A stretch of DNA of 64,000 nt from the NCBI RefSeq assembly GCF_003815875.1, contig NZ_CP033924.1:3100001-3164000 (forward strand). The letters are read 5' to 3'. The notes under the pieces were generated by a model, which was given only the letters and a program-made list of their open reading frames with translations, had not been told where the DNA came from and did not search any database. The DNA is from Chryseobacterium lactis. GTDB taxonomy: Bacteria > Bacteroidota > Bacteroidia > Flavobacteriales > Weeksellaceae. Positions 32,650 to 42,069 of this stretch are shown piece by piece (the first letter of the stretch is position 1; every line of letters begins with the position of its first letter). The position numbers and the translations under genes were made by a program.

Positions 32650-35097
32650 TTGCAGTACGCTCAAATTGTTTTACCACTAAATTTAAAAGGATCTTTTACC
32701 TACAAAGTTCCGGAAGAACTGATGTCTGAAATCCAGTTAGGAATGCGTGTGTTGGTTCCTTTTGGAGGAAAGAAAATTTATACCGGGATTGTTTTTGATC
32801 TTCATGATAATGTCCCTGAAAATTTTGTAGCGAAGGAAGTGATCAGTATTCTGGATGATCAGCCGATTCTTCCCGAAGAGCAGATCGATTTCTGGAAATG
32901 GCTTTCGGATTATTATCTGTCCAGTTTGGGTGAGATTTATCGTTTTGCATTTCCATCTTCTTTAAAACTGGAAAGTGAAACCTATTTAAAAATAAAGCCC
33001 GGTGTCACTGTTGATTTTGAAAACCTTGATGTCAATGAAATGTACCTTATTCAGGCATTGGAAGTTCGGCAATTGATCAATCTGACAGATATTGAAGCTT
33101 TTGTTCCTAAAAAAGAAATTATTAAAACCATCAATTCACTGATTGATCTTCAGTATATTGAAATTGATGAAAAAATTGCAGAAAAATATAAAGCCAAGGA
33201 AGTTGCTTATGTAAAGATTAACGGTGATGTCTTAGAAAACCGAAACCTTACCGAAATTCTTTTAAAATTAAATAAAGCTCCAAAACAGAAAGACCTGTTC
33301 CTATGCATCCTCGATAAACAGACAGAAAACCCTGAACTTCCTATAAAAAAGGCAGAGCTGTTTGAAGATGGCTATTTTGGAAGCTCCCATTTCAAAGCAT
33401 TGGCTGATAAAGGCCTTGTGGAGGAATATTATATGCAAAAAGACAGGATAGAAAGCTATGAAGGGGAAATAGAAGAACTTGAGGAACTTTCTGAAAAGCA
33501 GAAAATTGCAAAAGCAGAAATTGATGAAGCTTTTGAAGAAGGGAAAAATGTCTTGCTGCATGGAGTTACTTCATCAGGAAAGACCCATATTTATTTAGAG
33601 AAAATAGAAGAATGTATAGAGGAAGGAAAGAATGTCTTGTTTTTACTTCCGGAAATTTCTCTTACCAAACAGATTACTCAGCGGTTAGAAAAGAAATATG
33701 GCAGACAGCTTGGTTTCTATCATCAAAAGCTGACTGATTTTGAAAGGGTAGAAGTATGGCGAAGAATTAAACAAAATGACATTAGAATTCTTATCGGAAC
33801 ACGAAATGCCATGTTTTTGCCTTACCGGAATTTGGGATTAATCGTTGTAGATGAGGAGCATGATTCTGCATATAAACCGCGGGAAGCGACTCCTTATTTT
33901 AACGCAAAGGATGCCGCATTGGTTCTTGGTGGTTTTTATGAGGCAGGTGTGATCCTTGGATCGGCCACTCCTTCCGTAGAAAGCTATTATCGGGCAAGAA
34001 AAGATAAGATGAAGTATGTTTTCCTGGAAGAAAGATTTGGAAATGTAAATCTGCCGGAATATGAGCTGATCAATTTCAAAGAAGCCCAGGATTCCAAAAA
34101 GGTTTCCGGAAATTTTTCGTTGAGACTTATTGAGGAAATCAAGAAAACGATAGATGAAAAAAATCAGGCAATAGTTCTTCACAACCGCCGTGGCTATGCG
34201 AATGTGGTAGAATGTGAAAGCTGTGGTTATGTTAATTACTGCTCCAATTGTGATGTGGTAATGACCTATCACAAAGCTGCCAATGAAATGAAATGCCACT
34301 ATTGCGGTCAGAGAGCTTCAAAGCCTAAAACCTGTCCGAAATGCTATTCTGAAAAACTGAACGAAAGAGGAGTGGGTGTGGAGCAAATTCATGAAGAAGT
34401 CTCCAAGCTATTTCCGGAGAATGAAGTGGATAGAATGGATGTGGACTCTATGCGTAAGAAATTTGCCTACGAAAAACTTTATGAAAAGATTGAAGAAGGT
34501 GAAACCGACATTATAGTAGGTACACAGATGATTTCCAAAGGATTGGATTTTGATCATATTGAACTGGTAACAATTCCGAAAGCAGATTCCTTATTATATG
34601 TACAGGATTTCAGAGCCGAAGAAAGGGCATATCAGCTGATTACACAGGTTTCCGGGAGAGCAGGCCGGGTTTCCGGAAAAGGGAGAATCCTGATTCAGAC
34701 CTATAATCCTGATCATTCTGTATTTCAGTTGATCAAGATGAATAATCCCGCGAAAATCTATAAATATATCCTTACAGAGCGTCAGAAATTTCACTATCCG
34801 CCATTTACAAAGCTGATTATGATAGAGCTTAAACACAGAAAAGAAGATAAGGTAAACCGTGCTTCCCAGTTTTTAGGTTCTGTTTTAAGAAAATATCTGC
34901 CGGAAGATTGTGTTTTGGGACCTGAAAGAGCTCAGATTGCGAGGCTGAATAATTTATATCAATTCCAAATTTTACTTAAGTTGCCTCGAGGGAAAAACTA
35001 CGAGAAGTTTAAGAAGATGGTTTTGATAAGTTTAAAAGAATTCGATGAAATCACTGCTTATCAAAGCATTAAAAAAGACGTTTTTGTTGATTTTTAA
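32650..35097 (+). CDS. priA: primosomal protein N', replication-restart helicase PriA
   Basis: 815-residue superfamily 2 helicase that reloads the replisome at stalled forks. Order: N-terminal 3'-DNA-binding domain (VLPLNLKGSFTYKVP, MRVLVPFGGKKIYTGIV), winged helix, helicase core with Walker A GVTSSGKTH (~305) and DEEH box VVDEEHDSAYKP. The zinc-binding insertion has eight cysteines in CESCGYVNYCSNC and KCHYCGQR/CPKCYSEK (~522-572), then QVSGRAGR (motif VI). Start is TTG at 32650: a stop lies four codons upstream and the next ATG is 24 codons in, which would cut conserved sequence. Confidence 0.95.
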   Translation: MQYAQIVLPLNLKGSFTYKVPEELMSEIQLGMRVLVPFGGKKIYTGIVFDLHDNVPENFVAKEVISILDDQPILPEEQIDFWKWLSDYYLSSLGEIYRFAFPSSLKLESETYLKIKPGVTVDFENLDVNEMYLIQALEVRQLINLTDIEAFVPKKEIIKTINSLIDLQYIEIDEKIAEKYKAKEVAYVKINGDVLENRNLTEILLKLNKAPKQKDLFLCILDKQTENPELPIKKAELFEDGYFGSSHFKALADKGLVEEYYMQKDRIESYEGEIEELEELSEKQKIAKAEIDEAFEEGKNVLLHGVTSSGKTHIYLEKIEECIEEGKNVLFLLPEISLTKQITQRLEKKYGRQLGFYHQKLTDFERVEVWRRIKQNDIRILIGTRNAMFLPYRNLGLIVVDEEHDSAYKPREATPYFNAKDAALVLGGFYEAGVILGSATPSVESYYRARKDKMKYVFLEERFGNVNLPEYELINFKEAQDSKKVSGNFSLRLIEEIKKTIDEKNQAIVLHNRRGYANVVECESCGYVNYCSNCDVVMTYHKAANEMKCHYCGQRASKPKTCPKCYSEKLNERGVGVEQIHEEVSKLFPENEVDRMDVDSMRKKFAYEKLYEKIEEGETDIIVGTQMISKGLDFDHIELVTIPKADSLLYVQDFRAEERAYQLITQVSGRAGRVSGKGRILIQTYNPDHSVFQLIKMNNPAKIYKYILTERQKFHYPPFTKLIMIELKHRKEDKVNRASQFLGSVLRKYLPEDCVLGPERAQIARLNNLYQFQILLKLPRGKNYEKFKKMVLISLKEFDEITAYQSIKKDVFVDF

Positions 35098-35162
35098 CAA
35101 AGTTTAACAAATTTTACACTCTTTTATAAGGCAGCTATGGTCTGTTTTATGACAATAATTTC

Positions 35163-35170
35163 TACTTTTG
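35163..35170 (+). promoter_or_regulatory. -7 promoter box of the PBP4-like gene
   Basis: TACTTTTG, a perfect TAnnTTTG match, about 90 bp before the ATG at 35259, giving a leader of about 85 nt. Confidence 0.45.
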
Positions 35171-35258
35171 GACGTTGATTAAGTGTTTGGCTCTGTAATT
35201 GAATGACTCTACCTGTCATTTTTATAGTGTCCAAACTATAGAACAAAAAAAAGGATAG

Positions 35259-36728
35259 ATGGTAAATTTCAGAAAATATATTTCAAGTGCGGCAGTGTTG
35301 GCTTCTGGTCTTTTCCTGGCTCAATCTACCGTTTCTACCGTTCTTTATTCTCAAAATTATGACAATCAGAAAAGCAGTTTAAACCTTCCTTCACCCGTTA
35401 GCTCGGTAGCGGAGAGAGCTGTTTTGTCGGCTAAAGAACTTGTAGACATTAATGTAAACACAATGATGGCGGATCCTATGCTGAAAAATGCAACCTGGGG
35501 ATTCGTAGTGTATGATCCGAAAACGAAGAAAGTTATTTCTTCGTACAATGAAAGTACTCCACTGGTACCGGCTTCTACGACGAAGCTGTTGACCACAGAA
35601 ACAGCAATGAATTTATTAGGGGAAAACTACAGATGGATGACCCAGCTGGAATATTCAGGAACTGTTGATGAAAATGGAACTTTAAATGGAAATTTGTATA
35701 TCGTAGGAAGCGGTGACCCGTCTTTAGGAACCAATAAAGCAGGAGCATGGTCTTACAGGGATATTATTTCAGACTTCGTAGGAGGACTTTCACGTGAGGG
35801 AATCAGAAAGGTAAATGGTGATATTATTATTCAGACAGCGCTTTTCAAAGGCAATATTTCAATGCTTCCGGAAAATGTTGTATGGCTAGAGAACAATAAT
35901 TACTATCTGCCTGCTGGTACAACCAATGGAATTAATCCGGCGAACGAAAAACTGATCGTAAAGAAAGGTGGTTTCTCTTCAGAAAAGAAATTTTTCTATG
36001 TTTCACCGTATGCTCATCAGATGGTATATGCTGAGAAGTATGATGGAGAAGGCGTTTTAACGACGAAACTTCCGGATGCTCCGGCCTACCTTGCCAATTC
36101 TTTCAGAACTACTTTGGTAAAAAGCGGAATTCCTGTGACAGGGAAAGTAAGCCCGAAAATGACTGATCCGTCTCCGGAGAACAGAAAAATGGTTTCAGCT
36201 TATAAATCTCCAACGTTAGGTGATATTATTTTCTATACAAACCAGCATAGTGATAATTCATTGGCAGAAGCTTTATTAAAAACTGTTGGATTCCAGAGAA
36301 TGGGCGATCAGACTTCTGAATCAGGAAGAATGGTGGTAACGGAACATTTAAGAAATGCAGGGTTTGATATGAACGGGTTGAATTATATCGACGGAAGCGG
36401 TCTTTCAAGAAGTAACAATGTAACTCCAATTTCTCAGGTGAAGTTTTTAACTTCTTTAATGGATGAGAAATATTACAAGTCTTACCTAACTTCTCTTCCG
36501 GTAGGAGGACAGTCAGGAACTTTGAAAAGAATGTTCATCGGTGAAGGAAACGGACAGGTTTTTGCTAAAACAGGAACTTTAAATAAAGTAAAAACTTTAG
36601 CAGGATATTTGAAAACAAATTCAGGAAAAACGTTGGTGTTTTCTTTAATGGTTAATAATTACGCAGGATCAGTAGATATGGTGAAGAAAAGAATGGAGAA
36701 AATTCTTGAACCTGCATTAAATCTTTAA
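35259..36728 (+). CDS. dacB: D-alanyl-D-alanine carboxypeptidase/endopeptidase (PBP4-type)
   Basis: 489-residue periplasmic peptidase family S13 enzyme that trims peptidoglycan stem peptides and cross-links. Signal peptide ~1-22 (YISSAAVLASGLFLAQST). The three active-site motifs are intact: Ser106-x-x-Lys109 in PASTTKLLTTE, Ser331-Asp-Asn in QHSDNSLAEALLK, and Lys437-Thr-Gly in FAKTGTLNKV. The long insert between the first two motifs (EYSGTVDENGTLNGNLYIVGSGDPSL) is typical of PBP4 and distinguishes it from PBP5-type enzymes. It stands alone with a terminator at 36756. Confidence 0.93.
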   Translation: MVNFRKYISSAAVLASGLFLAQSTVSTVLYSQNYDNQKSSLNLPSPVSSVAERAVLSAKELVDINVNTMMADPMLKNATWGFVVYDPKTKKVISSYNESTPLVPASTTKLLTTETAMNLLGENYRWMTQLEYSGTVDENGTLNGNLYIVGSGDPSLGTNKAGAWSYRDIISDFVGGLSREGIRKVNGDIIIQTALFKGNISMLPENVVWLENNNYYLPAGTTNGINPANEKLIVKKGGFSSEKKFFYVSPYAHQMVYAEKYDGEGVLTTKLPDAPAYLANSFRTTLVKSGIPVTGKVSPKMTDPSPENRKMVSAYKSPTLGDIIFYTNQHSDNSLAEALLKTVGFQRMGDQTSESGRMVVTEHLRNAGFDMNGLNYIDGSGLSRSNNVTPISQVKFLTSLMDEKYYKSYLTSLPVGGQSGTLKRMFIGEGNGQVFAKTGTLNKVKTLAGYLKTNSGKTLVFSLMVNNYAGSVDMVKKRMEKILEPALNL

Positions 36729-36755
36729 CATATTTTTATTTTATATATTATAAAG

Positions 36756-36787
36756 ACCTTTTAATTAACGATTAAAAGGTTTTTTTT
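36756..36787 (+). terminator. terminator of dacB, running into the next promoter
   Basis: Perfect stem ACCTTTTAAT (36756-36765) / ATTAAAAGGT (36771-36780) with loop TAACG, then a T run whose last base is the first base of the next gene's -7 box. Confidence 0.85.
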
Positions 36788-36794
36788 ATATTTG
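36787..36794 (+). promoter_or_regulatory. -7 promoter box of the first M1 peptidase gene
   Basis: TATATTTG, a perfect TAnnTTTG match 18 bp before the ATG. The dacB terminator hairpin occupies the place where the -33 element should be. Confidence 0.6.
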
Positions 36795-36811
36795 ACTCAC
36801 AATTTTTTAGA

Positions 36812-38740
36812 ATGAAAAAACTTTACCTCTTAGTTTTGGGATTGTTGGTATCTCAACCGTTATACAGCCAGAAACAAAATTCAAACATTGACATGAAAGG
36901 ATTGGTTGAGAAGGAAAAAAAATCCTTTGCCAACAAAATGGCGGCAGGCAATGTTAATCCTAACACGCTTAATTACGATCTTCAATATCAGAGGATGGAT
37001 GTGGCTTTAGATCCGGCGGTGAATTCTATTTCCGGGTCTGTGACTTCACATTTCAAACCCACTCAGAATATGGGAAGTATTTATTTTGACCTTTCTACCA
37101 GTCTTACGGTTTCCCAGGTAAAATACCACGGTTCCAATATTGCTTTTCAGCAGCTTCCTACAAAAGAGGTGAAGATTGATTTTCCGGCTTCTCTTCCTGC
37201 AAATACATTAGATTCTCTTACCATTCAATATTCCGGAACTCCCGATCCTGTTTATGGTACCGTTATGGTGGGAAGCCAGGGAGGAACACCGATTCTTTCT
37301 ACTTTAAATGAACCATACGGTGCACAGGACTGGTTTCCGACAAAACAAAGCCTGAATGATAAAATTGAAAGATTTGATTTTAAAATTACGACACCTTCTC
37401 AATATAATGTGGCTGCCAACGGGAAAATGATGTCTGAAACGGCTCTTCCCAACGCCAAGAAACTTACTTTCTGGAGAACGATGTATCCTACACCTGCTTA
37501 TTTGATTGCATTGGGTATAACGAATTATGTCAAGTTAAATGATACTATCGGTAACCCACCGTTTCCTTTCATCAATTATGTGTATCCATCCACTAATTCA
37601 AATTCGACAAGTATGTCTAATATTCAGTGGACCAAGCAGATTATGAATACCTATGAAACCTATTTTGGAGCTTATCCTTTCCGTAATGAAAAGTATGGGC
37701 ATATGGAATATATTAATGGGGGTGGAATGGAACATCAGACCATGTCATCCGTGAGCGGATGGAGCAAAACACTTATTGCCCACGAGCTTGCCCATCAATG
37801 GTTTGGAGATAAAGTAACCTGCAGTACCTGGAATGATATCTGGCTGAACGAAGGCTTTGCAACATTTGGAGAACATGTAGCCAATGAAAAACTACTGATG
37901 ACCAATACCGAATTTATGAACTATTTATCAGGTCAGATTAATTATATTACCGGAAGTGTAGGAGGAGCTACCTATGTTCCTAATAGTGGACTTTCCAGTG
38001 TAAACAGAATCTTTGACAGCAGATTATCATACGCTAAAGGTGGATATGTTTTAAGAATGCTGAAATGGATCTTGGGAGACGATGCTTTCTACCAGGCGCT
38101 TAGAGATTATCATGTGAGACCCAATCTAGCTTATAATTATGTGCAAACTTCAGATTTAAATGCTTCTCTTTTTCAGTCTACGGGAAAAGATTTTACGGAG
38201 TTTTTTAACGACTGGATCTATGGTGAAGGTTATCCAACCTATAAAATCAAGTGGAAGCAAACGGGAAATCAGATTTTATTGAATATTGCACAAACCCAGA
38301 GCATGGCTTCGGTAAGCTTTTACGAAATGCCTTTACCTATTAAAGTAAACGGAACAGGTGGACAAACAGCTTATTTAGTACTGAACAATACTACCAATAA
38401 CCAGAATTTCCTGGAAGCAGTGACATTCCCGATTGCCAGTGTTCAGTTTAATTATGAATATCAGATTATTGAAAAAAACTCGACTGTTACTCAGGATAAT
38501 ACATTGAGTGTTTCTTCCGTGGAAAAAGAAGAGTTTGCCTTATACCCGAATCCTGCCAAAAACGAATTGTATCTGAAAGGGCTAAACAAAGCGACAGAAT
38601 TTTCTATTCATGCTTTAGATGGAAAATTGATAAGAAAGGGAATTTATCAGCCGGGTAAGACAATTGGAATTACAGAATTGGTTCCGGGAGCTTATGTCTT
38701 TACAGTAAAAGAGAAAAATATTAAATTCATTAAATACTAA
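36812..38740 (+). CDS. M1 family aminopeptidase with T9SS sorting domain, paralog 1
   Basis: 642-residue secreted zinc peptidase. Signal peptide ~1-19 (YLLVLGLLVSQPLYSQ), N-terminal beta domain ~45-230, then the catalytic domain. GGGMEHQTMSS is the exopeptidase motif, HELAH has zinc ligands His324 and His328 with Glu325 as base, and Glu347 in NEGFA is the third ligand (HExxH-x18-E). The last ~75 residues (FALYPNPAKNELYLKGL ... VKEKNIKFIKY) are a T9SS type A tail that directs secretion to the surface. A paralog of the same length follows directly. Confidence 0.93.
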   Translation: MKKLYLLVLGLLVSQPLYSQKQNSNIDMKGLVEKEKKSFANKMAAGNVNPNTLNYDLQYQRMDVALDPAVNSISGSVTSHFKPTQNMGSIYFDLSTSLTVSQVKYHGSNIAFQQLPTKEVKIDFPASLPANTLDSLTIQYSGTPDPVYGTVMVGSQGGTPILSTLNEPYGAQDWFPTKQSLNDKIERFDFKITTPSQYNVAANGKMMSETALPNAKKLTFWRTMYPTPAYLIALGITNYVKLNDTIGNPPFPFINYVYPSTNSNSTSMSNIQWTKQIMNTYETYFGAYPFRNEKYGHMEYINGGGMEHQTMSSVSGWSKTLIAHELAHQWFGDKVTCSTWNDIWLNEGFATFGEHVANEKLLMTNTEFMNYLSGQINYITGSVGGATYVPNSGLSSVNRIFDSRLSYAKGGYVLRMLKWILGDDAFYQALRDYHVRPNLAYNYVQTSDLNASLFQSTGKDFTEFFNDWIYGEGYPTYKIKWKQTGNQILLNIAQTQSMASVSFYEMPLPIKVNGTGGQTAYLVLNNTTNNQNFLEAVTFPIASVQFNYEYQIIEKNSTVTQDNTLSVSSVEKEEFALYPNPAKNELYLKGLNKATEFSIHALDGKLIRKGIYQPGKTIGITELVPGAYVFTVKEKNIKFIKY

Positions 38741-38910
38741 AATGTTTTTCCTGATAAAAATGAATTGAGAGGAAGTATTTTGTTGGTTTTACCAATGAAT
38801 ATGCATACGATGTGGCGGAAAAATATTTTTAATTTTATACTATTTATAATATATGCTATTATGAATTTATAAAATTGTATTAATCATTTCATGAAAACAT
38901 TTTATTTGCA

Positions 38911-38950
38911 TAAAAATAACTCATAATCAGTTGGTTATGAGTTATTTTTA
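38911..38950 (+). terminator. hairpin between the two M1 peptidase genes
   Basis: Perfect 16-bp inverted repeat TAAAAATAACTCATAA (38911-38926) / TTATGAGTTATTTTTA (38935-38950) with an 8-base loop and a T-rich end. It lies 170 bp after the first M1 stop and directly touches the -7 box of the second gene. The 238-bp gap holds nothing else I recognise. Confidence 0.7.
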
Positions 38951-38958
38951 TATATTTG
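38951..38958 (+). promoter_or_regulatory. -7 promoter box of the second M1 peptidase gene
   Basis: TATATTTG, a perfect TAnnTTTG match 22 bp before the ATG at 38980. It starts at the first base after a 16-bp inverted repeat. Confidence 0.6.
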
Positions 38959-38979
38959 ATTGCATAAATCACAATATAT

Positions 38980-40908
38980 ATGAGCAAGTTTTATTTCTTA
39001 CTATTGGGACTGTTACTATCTCACTTGTTTTATGGCCAGGAAGCCCATCAGAATATTGAAATGAAAGGTTTAATTGAACATGAAAAGAAATCTTTCGCCA
39101 ATAAAATGCTGGTCGGGAATATTAATCCAAATACCTTAAATTACGATCTGCAATACCAAAGAATGGACGTTTCTCTGGATCCTGCTGTTCAAAATATTTC
39201 AGGATCGGTAACTTCCCATTTTAAAACTAAGCAAGATTTAAGTAGTATTTATTTTGATTTCACTACGGCATTGGCGGTTTCTAAGGTACAATATCATGGC
39301 TCTAATCTTACTTTTCAGCGACTTCCTACACAAGAGATAAAAATAGATTTTCCAGCTTCTATTACTGCTAATACATTGGATTCGTTAACTATAAACTACT
39401 CCGGATCACCTGTTAATAATGAGGTGTTTTTCACTGAAGTTCAATCGGGAACTCCGGTTCTTTCTACATTAAATGAACCTTATGGTGCTCAGGACTGGTT
39501 TCCCACCAAGCAGAGCTTAAATGATAAAATTGAAAAGTTTGACTTTAAGATTACCACTCCGGCACAATATAATGTTGCTGCAAATGGAAAATTGATGTCT
39601 GAAACAATCCTTCCTAACGGAAAAAAGTTGACATTTTGGAGAACAATGTATCCTATGACCGCTTATCTTGCTGCTCTTTCAATTACTAATTTTGTCAAAA
39701 AAAATGACGTCATCGGAAATCCTCCTTTTCCATTTGTGAATTATTTGTATCCTTCCACTAGTTCGAATCCTGCAAAAATGGCCAATATTGAATGGACCAA
39801 ACAAGCTATGGATGTATTTGAAACTTATTTTGGAGCCTATCCTTTCCGAAATGAAAAATACGGTCATATGGAATTTACATGGGGTGGAGGAATGGAACAT
39901 CAAACGATGTCTTCTATGGGAAGCTGGGGTAAGGGAATTATTGCTCATGAACTAGCTCATCAATGGTTTGGAGATAAAGTAACCTGCGGTAAATGGAATG
40001 ACATTTGGCTGAATGAAGGCTTTGCTGCATTTGGAGCGCATTTAGCTAATGAAAAACTGTTGATGACCAATACACAATTTATGACTTATTTATCAGGTCA
40101 GATTAATGATATAACAAGTATGCCGGATGGAAGCACTTATGTTCCTGATACTAGTCTCAATAATATAAATAGAATTTTTAGCAGTAGATTAACCTATGCA
40201 AAAGGAGGGTATGTGGTAAGAATGTTGAAGTGGATTTTAGGAGATGACATTTTTTATCAAGCGATTAAAGATTACCATAGCAGACCAAATTTAGCTTATA
40301 ATTATGTACAAACTTCAGATCTGAATGCTTCATTACTTCAATCTACAGGAAAAGACTTTACGGAGTTTTTTAAAGACTGGATCTATGGGGAAGGCTATCC
40401 AACCTATAAGATCAAATGGAAACAAACCGGAAGCCAACTTCTGCTAAATGCTTCACAAACGCAGAGTATGCCATCGTCAGTCAATTTTTATGAAATGCCT
40501 TTACCAATAAAAGTAAATGGAACAGGAGGAGAAACTGCTTATTTAGTGTTGAACAATACTACTAATAATCAAAATTTCCTGGAAACGATATCTTTCCCGG
40601 TTGCCAGTGTTCAGTTTAATTATGAATATCAGATTCTTGAAAAAAACTCAACCGTTACTCAGGATAATACACTGAGTGTTTCTTCTGTCAAGAAAGAAGA
40701 GTTTGCTTTATATCCTAACCCTGCCAAAAATGAATTGTACCTGAAAGGACTAAACAAAGCAACAGAATTTTCAATTCACGCCATAGATGGAAAATTAATA
40801 AGACAAGGAAACTATCAGCCGGGGAAATCTATTGGGATTTCCGAACTGGTTCCCGGTACTTATATTTTAACAATAAAAGAGAAGAATATTAAATTTATTA
40901 AACACTAA
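38980..40908 (+). CDS. M1 family aminopeptidase with T9SS sorting domain, paralog 2
   Basis: 642 residues, the same length as its upstream neighbour and alignable from end to end, so a tandem duplication. All catalytic parts are kept: GGGMEHQTMSS, His323/Glu324/His327 in HELAHQWFGD, and Glu346 in NEGFA. The T9SS tail is almost unchanged from paralog 1 (FALYPNPAKNELYLKGLNKA is identical). Differences cluster at ~140-150 and ~370-400, where substrate loops could lie. Codon choice is a little more AT-rich than in paralog 1. It has its own promoter. Confidence 0.93.
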   Translation: MSKFYFLLLGLLLSHLFYGQEAHQNIEMKGLIEHEKKSFANKMLVGNINPNTLNYDLQYQRMDVSLDPAVQNISGSVTSHFKTKQDLSSIYFDFTTALAVSKVQYHGSNLTFQRLPTQEIKIDFPASITANTLDSLTINYSGSPVNNEVFFTEVQSGTPVLSTLNEPYGAQDWFPTKQSLNDKIEKFDFKITTPAQYNVAANGKLMSETILPNGKKLTFWRTMYPMTAYLAALSITNFVKKNDVIGNPPFPFVNYLYPSTSSNPAKMANIEWTKQAMDVFETYFGAYPFRNEKYGHMEFTWGGGMEHQTMSSMGSWGKGIIAHELAHQWFGDKVTCGKWNDIWLNEGFAAFGAHLANEKLLMTNTQFMTYLSGQINDITSMPDGSTYVPDTSLNNINRIFSSRLTYAKGGYVVRMLKWILGDDIFYQAIKDYHSRPNLAYNYVQTSDLNASLLQSTGKDFTEFFKDWIYGEGYPTYKIKWKQTGSQLLLNASQTQSMPSSVNFYEMPLPIKVNGTGGETAYLVLNNTTNNQNFLETISFPVASVQFNYEYQILEKNSTVTQDNTLSVSSVKKEEFALYPNPAKNELYLKGLNKATEFSIHAIDGKLIRQGNYQPGKSIGISELVPGTYILTIKEKNIKFIKH

Positions 40909-41025
40909 AAATATCCATCAGATCATAATAAGATAGGATAGAAAAAATAAAAAGGACGTTCTGGAGAGGTCATTGCATAGATTATTTCCATTGTGATTAT
41001 ATTTTTATTGTTGGTTCAATATAGA

Positions 41026-41049
41026 GAAGCTTTCAGATCTGAAAGCTTC
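41026..41049. terminator. hairpin at the end of the JmjC-like gene
   Basis: GAAGCTTTCAGATCTGAAAGCTTC is a perfect 24-bp palindrome, given here in two parts: GAAGCTTTCAGA and TCTGAAAGCTTC. It overlaps the last codons of the minus-strand gene. T-rich sequence on the plus side suggests it can also end the plus-strand M1 transcript. Confidence 0.6.
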
Positions 41050-41911
41050 TTTGCTTTTTAAACATTTTGTGTCCTCTTTTTTCGGCGGTTTTAATTTTAT
41101 AAGTAAACCATTTTTCCTTGAAAAGAAAGCGCATTATATTATCAAAATTCCTTATAATGACGAGGTTTTTAAAGCCGCGCCATTTTTCAAGAATACTTGC
41201 AGGAAGTGCTCTTACAGACACAGAATAGCCTTCCGTTTCATATTGAATATAATGCCACCATCCCGATGGAATATAAAGGGTTTCACCAGGATGAAGAACA
41301 GCTTCATATCCATCTAAATAAAGGAGTGCAGGATATTTGCGATAATCCGGGTCTTTAATATTGGGCAGACTATGAAAATTATAAGGCAGTTTATACATAA
41401 GGTCCGACTGCTCCCACGGGAAAAGCCATATTCTTTTTATGCCACGGAACTGAGTGATAAAGACATGTGACATATCAATGTCAATGTGATTTCTTGTTGC
41501 TGAACCCTGGCCACCGAAAAACATAAAAGGCAGCCATTTCAGAATTTTACCATTGGTGACATCGTTATAAAAAATATCATTTTTAAGCTCCGGCTTAAGG
41601 CTTAATAAATTAAATAAGAAGAGACGGCGTTCAGTTGCGGTGGTGTCAATGAGATCGAGATATTCTGAAAATGTAGTTTTGTCAACAGGCTTACTTGCTA
41701 CTTTGTCAAGGGATTCAAGTTCGCTTCCATAGATGTTCACTTCCTGATTGCCTGCTATTTTTTTGAAGTAGTTATAATCCCATTTTTTAAAGGCAGGACT
41801 TTTAGGATCTACAAAATTGTTAAGAATAACTGGAATATTAGGCTTCATATAGCTGTTGATAAAATTTTTTGAATGCATATTATCTGCTTTTTGTACCGGT
41901 TTCAATCTCAT
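41033..41911 (-). CDS. cupin-like (JmjC/FIH-type) domain protein
   Basis: About 292 residues. ATG 41911 (MRLKPVQKADNMHSK) is preferred over the TTG three codons earlier because GGAG lies just before it. The protein has the cupin_8/JmjC layout of Fe(II)/2-oxoglutarate hydroxylases: PVILNNFVDPKSPAFKKWDYNYF, then RNHIDIDMSHVFITQFRG with the HxD iron ligands, and GETLYIPSGWWHYIQYE with the distal histidine. The target (protein side chain or small molecule) is unknown. An Rrf2-type site lies in its promoter. Confidence 0.82.
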   Translation of the reverse strand: MRLKPVQKADNMHSKNFINSYMKPNIPVILNNFVDPKSPAFKKWDYNYFKKIAGNQEVNIYGSELESLDKVASKPVDKTTFSEYLDLIDTTATERRLFLFNLLSLKPELKNDIFYNDVTNGKILKWLPFMFFGGQGSATRNHIDIDMSHVFITQFRGIKRIWLFPWEQSDLMYKLPYNFHSLPNIKDPDYRKYPALLYLDGYEAVLHPGETLYIPSGWWHYIQYETEGYSVSVRALPASILEKWRGFKNLVIIRNFDNIMRFLFKEKWFTYKIKTAEKRGHKMFKKQRSFQI

Positions 41912-41927
41912 ATTCTCCAATTTTAAA

Positions 41928-41963
41928 CAAATATAAAAATTATCCTACTAAATTAGTAGACTA
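41928..41963 (-). promoter_or_regulatory. promoter of the JmjC-like gene with Rrf2-type operator
   Basis: On the minus strand, TATATTTG (41928-41935) is a perfect -7 box. Just upstream, 41941-41963 carries the palindrome CTACT-AATTT-AGTAG inside a 23-bp string that matches 49271-49293 at 20 of 23 positions, in the same orientation to its gene. The site would cover about -16 to -38, so a bound protein should block RNA polymerase. Confidence 0.65.
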
Positions 41964-42069
41964 TTAATGTTAAAACTGAATTAAAAATCAAATTTTTAGA
42001 ATTACATGTCCAAAAGAGTATATTTTACCGCCTTTTTAGTAAATTAGCACATCTAAAAAATTACAAAAA

